Origin: Clusia tigrina
Taxonomy: Eukaryota; Arthropoda; Insecta; Diptera; Clusiidae
Reading direction: 5' to 3'
Length of the DNA: 64,000 nt
Assembly (NCBI GenBank): GCA_920105625.2
Contig: OV050030.1
Location: forward strand, 172,295,315 to 172,359,314
Below the pieces are notes generated by a model. The model did not search any database. It was given only the letters and a program-made list of their open reading frames with translations, and was not told the origin of the DNA. Positions 39,001 to 50,531 of the stretch are shown in pieces; positions within the stretch are counted from its first letter, which is position 1, and each line of letters starts with the position of its first letter. Made by a program: the position numbers and the translations under genes.

Positions 39001-39216
39001 AAGCATTTGATTGTTGCAAACTTTGATAAGTATAGGACGCACAGTATAGAAGTTAGGGCCATTTAAATTTTTATCAGTGCTCTATTTTGGAGTCAAGGGT
39101 TGCATAGCTATGAGCGATAACTTTAATTTACCAGAGACAAGAGTACTTTATTGTCTCAAAATTTCAAGATTTTATGACGCTCCAGTAAAAAGTTACAAGC
39201 ATTTGAATGTTGCAAA

Positions 39217-41367
39217 CTTTTAAAGGTACAGTACGCGCAGCAGAGAAGTTAGGACATTTTGTAGTTTTATCAGTGTTTAATTTGGGAGTCAAGGGAAGCA
39301 TAGCTATGAGCGATAACTTTAATTGACAAGAGGCACGAGTACTTTATTGTCACAAAATTTCAAGATTTTATTACGCTCCAGTAAAAAGTTACAAGCATTT
39401 GAATGTTGCAAACTTTGATAGGTATAGGACGCGCCGTATAGAAGTTAGGGCCATTTGAAGTTTCAACAGTGTTTTATTTTGGAGTCAAGGGTAGCATAGC
39501 TATGAGCGATAATTTTAATTGACAAGAGGCACGAGTACTTTATTGTCACAAAATTTCAAGATTTTATTACGCTCCAGGAAAAAATTACAAGCATTTGATT
39601 GTTGCAAACTTTGATAAGTATAGGACGCACAGTATAAAAGTTAGGGCCATTCAAATTTTTATCAGTGTTCTATTTTGGAGTCAAGGGTAGCATAGCTATG
39701 AGCGATAACTTTAATTTACCAGAGACAAGAGTACTTTATTGTCTCAAAATTTCAAGATTTTCTTACGCTCCAGTAAAAAATTACAATCATTTGATTGTTG
39801 CAAACTTTGATAAGTAACACAGTATAGAAGTTAGAGCCATTTGAATTTCTATCTGTGTTTTATTTAGGAGTCAAAGGGAGCATAGCTATGAGCGATAAAT
39901 TTAATTGACAAGAGGCACGAGTACTTTATTGTCACAAAATTTCAAGATTTTATTACCCTCCAGGAAAAAATTACAAGCATTTGATTGTTGCAAAGTTTGA
40001 TAAGTATAGGACGGACAGTATAGAAGTTAGGGCCATTTAAATTTTTATCAGTGCTTTATTTTGGAGTCAAGGGTAGCATAGCTATTAGCGATAAATTTAA
40101 TTGACAAGAGGCACAAGTACTTTATTGTCACAAAATTTCAAGGTTTTATGACGCTCCAGTAAAAAGTTACAAGCATTTGAATGTTGCAAACGTTGGTAGG
40201 TATAGGCCGCACCGTATAGAAGTTAGGGCCGTTTGAAGTTGTATCAGTGTTTGATTTGGGACTCAAGGGTATCATAGCTATGAGCGATAGCTTAAATTGA
40301 CAAGAGGCACGAGTACTTTACTGTAACAAAATTTCAAGATTTTCTTACGCTCCAGTAAAAAATTACAAGCTTTTGATTGTTGCAAACTTTGATAAGTATA
40401 GGACACACAGTATAGAAGTTAGAGCCATTTGAATTTTTATCAGTGTTTTATTTAGGAGTCAAGGGGAGCATAGCTATGAGAGATAAATTTAATTGACAAG
40501 AGGCACGAGTACTTTATTGCCCCAAAATTTCAAGATTTTATTACGCTCCAGTAAAAAGTTACAAGCATTTGATTGTTGCAAACTTTGATAGGTATAGGAC
40601 GCGCCGTATAGAAGTTAGGGCCATTTGAAGTTTCAACAGTGTTTTATTTTGGAGTCAAGGGTAAGCATAGCTATGAGCGATAACTTTAATTGACAAGAGG
40701 CACGAGTACTTTATTGTCACAAAATTTCAAGATTTTATTACGCTCCAGGAAAAACTTACAAGCATTTGATTGTTGCAAACTTTGATAAGTATAGGACGCA
40801 CAGTATAGAAGTTAGGGCCATTTAAATTTTTATCAGTGTTCTATTTTGGAGTCAAGGGTAACATAGCTATGAGCGATAACTTTAATTTACCAGAGACAAG
40901 AGTACTTTATTGTCACAAAATTTCAAGGTTTTATTACGCTCCAGTAAAAACTTACAAGCATTTGAATGTTGCAAACTTTGATAGGTATAGGATGCACCGT
41001 ATAGAAGTTAGGGCCATTTGAAGTTTTATCAGTGTTTTATTTTGGAGTCAAGGGTAGCATAGCTATGAGCGATAACTTTAATTGACAAGAGGCATGGGTA
41101 CTTTATTGTCACAAAATTTCAAGGGTTTATGACGCTCCAGTAAAAAGTTACAAGCATTTGAATGTTGCAAACTTTGCTAGGTATAGGACGCACAGTATAG
41201 AAGTTAGGGCCATTTGAAGTTTTATCAGTGTTTGATTTGGGACTCAAGGGTAGCATAGCTATTAGCGATAGCTTAAATTGACAAGACGCACGATTACTTT
41301 ATTGTCACAAATTTTCAAGGTTTTATGACGCTCCAGTAAAAAGTTACAAGCATTTGAATGTTGCAAA
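39217..41367 (+). repeat. Right-arm 11-mer HOR copy 1 (2151 bp)
   Basis: Starts at a type D monomer. The type D landmark and the open-frame monomer at 40836 both recur exactly 2151 bp later (41368 and 42987). Eleven times 196 is 2156, so a few single-base and small deletions are fixed, including the AAGTAACACAG form of the m5-like monomer. Confidence 0.82.
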
Positions 41368-44106
41368 CTTTTAAAGGTACAGTACGCGCAGCAGAGAAGT
41401 TAGGACACTTTGTAGTTTTATCAGTGTTTAATTTGGGAGTCAAGGGAAGCATAGCTATGAGCGATAACTTTAATTGACAAGAGGCACGAGTACTTTATTG
41501 TCACAAAATTTCAAGATTTTATTACGCTCCAGTAAAAAGTTACAAGCATTTGAATGTTGCAAACTTTGATAGGTATAGGACGCGCCGTATAGAAGTTAGG
41601 GCCATTTGAAGTTTCAACAGTGTTTTATTTTGGAGTCAAGGGTAGCATAGCTATGAGCGATAATTTTAATTGACAAGAGGCACGAGTACTTTATTGTCAC
41701 AAAATTTCAAGATTTTATTACGCTCCAGGAAAAAATTACAAGCATTTGATTGTTGCAAACTTTGATAAGTATAGGACGCACAGTATAAAAGTTAGGGCCA
41801 TTTAAATTTTTATCAGTGTTCTATTTTGGAGTCAAGGGTAGCATAGCTATGAGCGATAACTTTAATTTACCAGAGACAAGAGTACTTTATTGTCTCAAAA
41901 TTTCAAGATTTTCTTACGCTCCAGTCAAAAATTACAATTATTTGATTGTTGCAAACTTTGATAAGTAACACAGTACAGAAGTTAGAGCCATTTGAATTTT
42001 TATCTGTGTTTTATTTAGGAGTCAAAGGGAGCATAGCTATGAGCGATAAATTTAATTGACAAGAGGCACGAGTACTTTATTGTCACAAAATTTCAAGATT
42101 TTATTACCCTCCAGGAAAAAATTACAAGCATTTGATTGTTGCAAACTTTGATAAGTATAGGACGGACAGTATAGAAGTTAGGGCCATTTAAATTTTTATC
42201 AGTGCTTTATTTTGGAGTCAAGGGTAGCATAGCTATTAGGGATAAATTTAATTGACAAGAGGCACAAGTACTTTATTGTCACAAAATTTCAAGGTTTTAT
42301 GACGCTCCAGTAAAAAGTTACAAGCATTTGAATGTTGCAAACGTTGGTAGGTATAGGCCGCACCGTATAGAAGTTAGGGCCGTTTGAAGTTGTATCAGTG
42401 TTTGATTTGGGACTCAAGGGTATCATAGCTATGAGCGATAGCTTAAATTGACAAGAGGCACGAGTACTTTACTGTAACAAAATTTCAAGATTTTCTTACG
42501 CTCCAGTAAAAAATTACAAGCATTTGATTGTTGCAAACTTTGATAAGTATAGGACACACAGTATAGAAGTTAGAGCCATTTGAATTCTTATCAGTGTTTT
42601 ATTTAGGAGTCAAGGGGAGCATAGCTATGAGAGATAAATTTAATTGACAAGAGGCACGAGTACTTTATTGCCCCAAAATTTCAAGATTTTATTACGCTCC
42701 AGAAAAAAGTTACAAGCATTTGATTGTTGCAAACTTTGATTGGTATAGGACGCGCCGTATAGAAGTTAGGGCCATTTGAAGTTTCAACAGTGTTTTATTT
42801 TGGAGTCAAGGGTAAGCATAGCTGTGAGCGATAACTTTAATTGACAAGAGGCACGAGTACTTTATTTTCACAAAATTTCAAGATTTTATTACGCTCCAGG
42901 AAAAACTTACAAGCATTTGATTGTTGCAAACTTTGATAAGTATAGGACGCACAGTATAGAAGTTAGGGCCATTTAAATTTTTATCAGTGTTCTATTTTGG
43001 AGTCAAGGGTAACATAGCTATGAGCGATAACTTTAATTTACCAGAGACAAGAGTACTTTATTGTCACAAAATTTCAAGGTTTTATTACGCTCCAGTAAAA
43101 ACTTACAAGCATTTGAATGTTGCAAACTTTGATAGGTATAGGATGCACCGTATAGAAGTTAGGGCCATTTGAAGTTTTATCAGTGTTTTATTTTGGAGTC
43201 AAGGGTAGCATAGCTATGAGCGATAGCTTAAATTGACAAGAGGGACGAGTACTTTATTGTCACAAATTTTCAAGGTTTTATGACGCTCCAGTAAAAATTT
43301 ACAAGCATTTGAATGTTGCAAATTTTGAAAGGTATAGGACGCGCCGTATAGAAGTTAGGGCCATTTGAAGTTTCAACAGTGTTTTATTTTGGAGTCAAGG
43401 GTAGCATAGCTATGAGCGATAACTTTAATTGACAAGAGGCACGAGTACTTTATTGTCACAAAATTTCAAGATTTTATTACGCTCCAGGAAAAACTTACAA
43501 GCATTTGATTGTTGCAAACTTTGATAAGTATAGGACGCACAGTATAGAAGTTAGGGCCATTTAAATTTTTATCAGTGTTCTATTTTGGAGTCAAGGGTAA
43601 CATAGCTATGAGCGATAACTTTAATTTACCAGAGACAAGAGTACTTTATTGTCACAAAATTTCAAGGTTTTATTACGCTCCAGTAAAAACTTACAAGCAT
43701 TTGAATGTTGCAAACTTTGATAGGTATAGGATGCACCGTATAGAAGTTAGGGCCATTTGAAGTTTTATCAGTGTTTTATTTTGGAGTCAAGGGTAGCATA
43801 GCTATGAGCGATAACTTTAATTGACAAGAGGCATGGGTACTTTATTGTCACAAAATTTCAAGGGTTTATGACGCTCCAGTAAAAAGTTACAAGCATTTGA
43901 ATGTTGCAAACTTTGCTAGGTATAGGACGCACAGTATAGAAGTTAGGGCCATTTGAAGTTTTATCAGTGTTTGATTTGGGACTCAAGGGTAGCATAGCTA
44001 TTAGCGATAGCTTAAATTGACAAGACGCACGATTACTTTATTGTCACAAATTTTCAAAGTTTTATGACGCTCCAGTAAAAAGTTACAAGCATTTGAATGT
44101 TGCAAA
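41368..44106 (+). repeat. Right-arm 11-mer HOR copy 2 with a three-monomer insertion (2739 bp)
   Basis: 2739 equals 2151 plus 588, which is three monomers. The open-frame monomer at 42987 is followed by an identical-reading one at 43575, so a three-monomer unit has been duplicated inside the HOR. Confidence 0.8.
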
Positions 44107-47100
44107 CTTTTAAAGGTACAGTACGCGCAGCAGAGAAGTTAGGACACTTTGTAGTTTTATCAGTGTTTAATTTGGGAGTCAAGGGAAGCATAGCTATGAG
44201 CGATAACTTTAATTGACAAGAGGCACGAGTACTTTATTGTCACAAAATCTCAAGATTTTATTACGCTCCAGTAAAAAGTTACAAGCATTTGATTGTTGCA
44301 CACTTTGATAAGTATAGGATGCACCGTATAGAAGTTAGGGCCATTTGAAGTTTTATCAGTGTTTTATTTTGGAGTCAAGGGTAGCATAGCTATGAGCGAT
44401 AACTTTAATTGACAAGAGGCATGGGTACTTTATTGTCACAAAATTTCAAGGGTTTATGACGCTCCAGTAAAAAGTTACAAGCATTTGAATGTTGCAAACT
44501 TTGCTAGGTATAGGAAGCACCGTATAGAAGTTAGGGCCATTTGAAGTTTTATCAGTGTTTTATTTTGGAGTCAAGGGTAGCATAGCTATGAGCGATAGCT
44601 TAAATTGACAAGAGGGACGAGTACTTTATTGTCACAAATTTTCAAGGTTTTATGACGCTCCAGTAAAAATTTACAAGCATTTGAATGTTGCAAATTTTGA
44701 TAAGTATAGGACACACAGTATAGAAGTTAGAGCCATTTGAATTTTTATCAGTGTTTTATTTAGGAGTCAAGGGGAGCATAGCTATGAGAGATAAATTTAA
44801 TTGACAAGAGGCACGAGTACTTTATTGCCCCAAAATTTCAAGATTTTGAAAAAGTTTGAAAGGTATAGGACGCGCCGTATAGAAGTTAGTGCCATTTGAA
44901 GTTTCAACAGTGTTTTATTTTGGAGTCAAGGGTAGCATAGCTATGAGCGATAACTTTAATTGACAAGAGGCACGAGTACTTTACTGTCACAAAATTTCAA
45001 GATTTTATTACTCTCCACGAAAAAATTACAAGCATTTGATTGTTGCAAACTTTGATAAGTATAGGATGCACAGTATAGAAGTTAGGGCCATTTAAATTTT
45101 TATCAGTGTTCTATTTTGGAGTCAAGGGTAGCATATCTATGAGCGATAGCTTTAATTTACCAGAGACAAGAGTACTTTATTGTCTCAAAATTTCAAGATT
45201 TTATGACGCTCCAGTAAAAAGTTACAAGCATATGATTGTTGCATACTTTGATAGGTATATAACGCACAGTATAGAAGTTAGGGCCATTTGAAGTTTTATC
45301 AGTGTTTGATTTGGGACTCAAGGGTATCATAGCTATGAGCGATAGCTTAAATTGACAAGAGGCACGAGTACTTCACTGTCACAAAATTTCAAGATTTTCT
45401 TACGCTCCAGTAAAAAATTACAAGCATTTGATTGTTGCAAACTTTGATAAGTATAGGACGCACAGTATAGAAGTTAGGGCCATTTAAATTTTTATCAGTG
45501 TTCTATTTTGGAGTCAAGGGTAGCATAGCTATGAGCGATAACTTTAATTTACCAGAGACAAGAGTACTTTATTGTCTCAAAATTTCAAGATTTTATGACG
45601 CTCCAGTAAAAAGTTACAAGCATTTGATTGTTGCATACTTTGATAGGTATATGACGCACAGTATAGAAGTTAGGGTCATTTGAAGTTTTATCAGTGTTTG
45701 ATTTGGGACTCTAGGGTATCATAGCTATGAGCGATAGCTTAAATTGACAAGAGGCACGAGTACTTTACTGTCACAAAATTTCAAGGTTTTATGACGCTCC
45801 AGTAAAAAATTACAAGCATTTGATTGTTGCAAAATTTTGATAAGTATAGGACACACAGTATAGAAGTTAGAGCCATTTGAATTTTTATCAGTGTTTGATT
45901 TGGGACTCAAGGGTAGCATAGCTATTAGCGATAGCTTAAATTGACAAGAGGCGCGATTACTTTATTGTCACAAATTTTCAAGGTTTTATGACGCTCCAGT
46001 AAAAAGTTACAAGCATTTGAATGTTGCAAACTTTGATAGGTATAGGACGCGCCGTATAAAAGTTGGGGCCATTTGAAGTTTCAACAGTGTTTTATTTTGG
46101 AGTCAAGGGTAGCATAGCTATGAGCGATAACTTTAATTGACAAGAGGCACGAGTACTTTATTGTCACAAAATTTCAAGATTTTATTACGCTCCAGGAAAA
46201 AATTACAAGCATTTGATTGTTGCAAACTTTGATAAGTATAGGACGCACAGTATAGAAGTTAGGACCATTTAAATTTTTATCAGTGTTCTATTTTGGAGTC
46301 AAGGGTAGCATAGCTATGAGCAATAACTTTAATATACCAGAGACAAGAGTACTTTATTGTCTCAAAATTTCAAGATTTTCTTACGCTCCAGTAAAAAATT
46401 ACAAGCATTTGATTGTTGCAAACTTTGATAAGTAACACAGTATAGAAGTTAGAGCCATTTGAATTTTTATCAGTGTTTTATTCAGGAGTCAAGGGGAGCA
46501 TAGCTATGAGCGATAAAATTAATTGACAAGAGGCACGAGTACTTTAATGCCCCAAAATTTCAAGATTTTATTACGCTCCAGTAAAAAGTTACAAGCATTT
46601 GATTGTTGCAAACTTTGATAGGTATAGGACGCACAGTATAGAAGTTAGGACCATTTGAAGTTTTACCAGTGTTTGATTTGGGACTCAAGGGTAGCATAGC
46701 TATTAGCGATAGCCTAAATTGACAAAAGGCACGAGTACTTTATTGTCACAAAATTTCAAGGTTTTATTACGCTCCAGTAAAAAGTTACAAGCATTTGATT
46801 GTTGCAAAGTTTGATAAGTATAGGAAACACAGTATTGAAGTTAGAGCCATTTGAATTTTTATCAGTGTTTTATTTCGGAGTCAAGGGGAGCATAGCTATG
46901 AGCGATAAATTTAATTGACAAGAGGCACGAGTACTTTATTGCCCCAAAATTTCAAGATTTTATTACGCTCCAGTAAAAAGTTACAAGCATTTGATTGTTG
47001 CATACTTTGATAGGTATATAACGCACAGTATAGAAGTTAGGGCCATTTGAAGTTTTATCAGTGTTTGATTTGGGACTCAAGGGTAGCATAGCTATGAGCG

Positions 47101-50100
47101 ATAGCTTAAATTGACAAGAGGCACGAGTACTTTACTGTCACAAAATTTCAAGATTTTCTTACGCTCCAGTAAAAAATTACAAGCATTTGATTGTTGCAAA
47201 CTTTGATAAGTATAGGACACATAGTATAGAAGTTAGAGCCATTTGAATTTTTATCAATGTTTTATTTAGGAGTCAAGAAGAGCATAGCTATGAGCGATAA
47301 ATTTAATTGACAAGAGGCACGAGTAGTTTATTGCCCCAAAATTTCAAGATTTTATTACGCTCCAGTAAAAAGTTACAAGCATTTGATTGTTGCAAACTTT
47401 GATAGGTATAGGACGCGCCGTATAGAAGTTAGGGCCATTTGAAGTTTCAACAGTGTTTTATTTTGGAGTCAAGGGTAGCATAGCTTTGAGCGATAACTTT
47501 AATTTACAAGAGGCACGAGTACTTTATTGTCACAAAATTTCAAGATTTTATTACGCTCCAGGAAAAATTACAAGCATTTGATTGTTGCAAACTTTGATAA
47601 GTAGAGGACGCACAGTATAGAAGTTAGGGCCATTTAAATTTTTATCAGTGTTCTATTTTGGAGTCAAGGGTAGCATAGCTATGAGCGATAACTTTAATTT
47701 ACCAGAGACTAGAGTACTTTATTGTCTCAAAATTTCAAGATTTTATGACGCTCCAGTAAAAAGTTACAAGCATTTGATTGTTGCATACTTTGATAGGTAT
47801 ATGACGCACAGTATAGAAGTTAGGGCCATTTGAAGTTTTATCAGTGTTTGATTTGGGACTCAAGGGTATCATAGCTATGAGCGATAGCTTAAATTGACAA
47901 GAGGCACGAGTATTTTACTGTCACAAAATTTCAAGATTTTCTTACGCTCCAGTAAAAAATTACAAGCATTTGATTGTTGCAAACTTTGATAAGTATAGGA
48001 CACACAGTATAGAAGTTAGAGCCATTTGAATTTTTATCAGTGTTTGATTTGGGCCTCAAGGGTAGCATAGCTATTCGCGAAAGCTTTAATTGACAAGAGG
48101 CACGAGTACTTTATTGTCACAAAATTTCAAGGGTTTATGACGCTCCAGTAAAAAGTTACAAGCATTTGAATGTTGCAAACGTTGGTAGGTATAGGCCGCA
48201 CCGTATAGAAGTTAGGGCCGTTTGAAGTTTTATCAGTGTTTTATTTTGGAGTCAAGGTTAGCATAGCTATGAGCAATAACTTTAATTGACAAAAGGCACG
48301 AGTAATCTATTGTCACAAAGTTTCAAGATTTTCTTACGCTCCAGTAAAAAATTACAAGCATTTGATTGTTGCAATCTTTGATAAGTATAGGGCACACAGT
48401 ATAGAAGTTAGAGCCATTTGAATTTTTAACAGTGTTTTATTTAGGAGTCAAGGGGAGCATAGCTATGAGCGATAAATTTAATTGACAAGAGGCACGAGTA
48501 CTTTATTGCCCCAAAATTTCATGATTTTATTACGCTCCAGTAAAAAGTTACAAGCATTTGAATGTTGCAAACTTTTAAAGGTACAGTGCGCGCAGCAGAG
48601 AAGTTAGGACACTTTGTAGTTTTATCAGTGTTTAATTTGGGAGTCAAGGGTAGCATAGCTATGTGCCATAACTTTAATGGACAAGAGGCACGAGTACTTC
48701 ATTGTCACAAAATTTCAAGGGTTTATGACGCTCCAGTAAAAAGTTACAAGCATTTGAATGTTGCAAACGTTTGTAGGTATAGGCCGCACCGTATAGAAGT
48801 TAGGGCCGTTTGAAGTTTTATCAGTGTTTTATTTTGGAGTCAAGGTTAGCATAGCTATGAGCAATAACTTTAATTGACAAAAGGCACGAGTAATCTATTG
48901 TCACAAAGTTTCAAGATTTTATTACGCTCCAGGAAAAAATTACAAGCATTTGATTGTTGCAAACTTTGATAAGTATAGGACGGACAGTATAGAAGTTAGG
49001 GTCATTTAAATTTTTATCAGTGCTTTATTTTGGAGTCAAGGGTAGCATAGCTATTAGCGATAACTTTAATTGACAAGAGGCACGAGTACTTTATTGTCAC
49101 AAAATTTCAAGGGTTTATGACGCTCCAGTAAAAAGTTACAAGCATTTGAATGTTGCAAACTTTGCTAGGTATAGGACGCACCGTATAGAAGTTAGGGCCA
49201 TTTGAAGTTTTATCTGTGTTTTATTTTGGAATCAAGGGAAGCATAGCTATGAGCGATAGCTTAAATTGACAAGAGGGACGAGTACTTTATTGTCACAAAT
49301 TTTCAAGGTTTTATGACGCTCCAGGAAAAAGTTACAAGCATTTGAATGTTGCAAACGTTGGTAGGTATAGGCCGCACCGTATAGAAGTTAGGGCCGTTTG
49401 AAGTTTTATCAGTTTTTGATTTGGGACTCAAGGGTATCATAGCTATGAGCGATAGCTTAAATTGACAATAGGCACGAGTACTTTACTGTCACAAAATTTC
49501 AAGATTTTCTTACGCTCCAGTAAAAAATTACAAGCCTTTGATTGTTGCAATCTTTGATAAGTATAGGACACACAGTATAGAAGTTAGAGCCATTTGAATT
49601 TCTATCAGTGCTTTATTTAGGAGTCAAGGCGAGTAGTGCTGTGAGCGATAAATTTAATTGATAAGAGTCACGAGTACTTTATTGCCACAAAATTTCAAGA
49701 TTTTATTACGCTCCAGTAAAAAGTTACAAGCATTTGATTATTGCAAACTTTGATAGGTATAGGACGCGCCGTATAGAAGTTAGGGCCATTTGAAGTTTCA
49801 ACAGTGTTTCATTTTGGAGTCAAGGGTAGCATAGCTATGAGCGATAACTTTAATTGACAAGAGGCACGAGTACTTTATTGTCACAAAATTTCAAGATTTT
49901 ATTACGCTCCAGGAAAAAATTACAAGCATTTGATTGTTGCAAACTTTGATAAGTATAGGACGCACAGTATAGAAGTTAGGGCCATTTAAATTTTTATCAG
50001 TGTTCTATTTTGGAGTCAAGGGTAGCATAGCTATGAGCGATAACTTTAATTTACCAGAGACTAGAGTACTTTATTGTCTCAATATTTCAAGATTTTATGA

Positions 50101-50531
50101 CGCTCCAGTAAAAAGTTACAAGCATTTGAATGTTGCAAACTTTGCTAGGTATTGGACGCACCGTATAAAACTTAGTGCCATTTGAAGTTTCAAAAGTTTT
50201 TTATTTTGGAGTCAAGGGGAGCATAGCTATGAGCGATAAATTTAATTGACAAGAGGCACGACTACTTGATTGCCCCAAAATTTCAAGATTTTATTACGCT
50301 CCAGTAAAAAGTTACAAGCATTTGATTGTTGCAAACTTTGATAGGTATAGGACGCACAGTATAGAAGTTAGGACCATTTGAAGTTTTACCAGTGTTTGAT
50401 TTGGGACTCAAGGGTAGCATAGCTATTAGCGATAGCTTAAATTGACAAGAGGCACGAGTACTTTATTGTCACAAATTTTCAAGGTTTTATGACACTCCAG
50501 TAAAAAGTTACAAGCATTTGAATGTTGCAAA

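Noticed and set aside
1498..50185. Dozens of plus-strand frames of 61-83 codons in the satellite, with near-identical peptides
   Set aside because: They repeat at monomer and HOR spacing, most need a GTG or similar start, and the 196-bp period shifts frame at every monomer. They are by-products of one monomer subtype, not genes.
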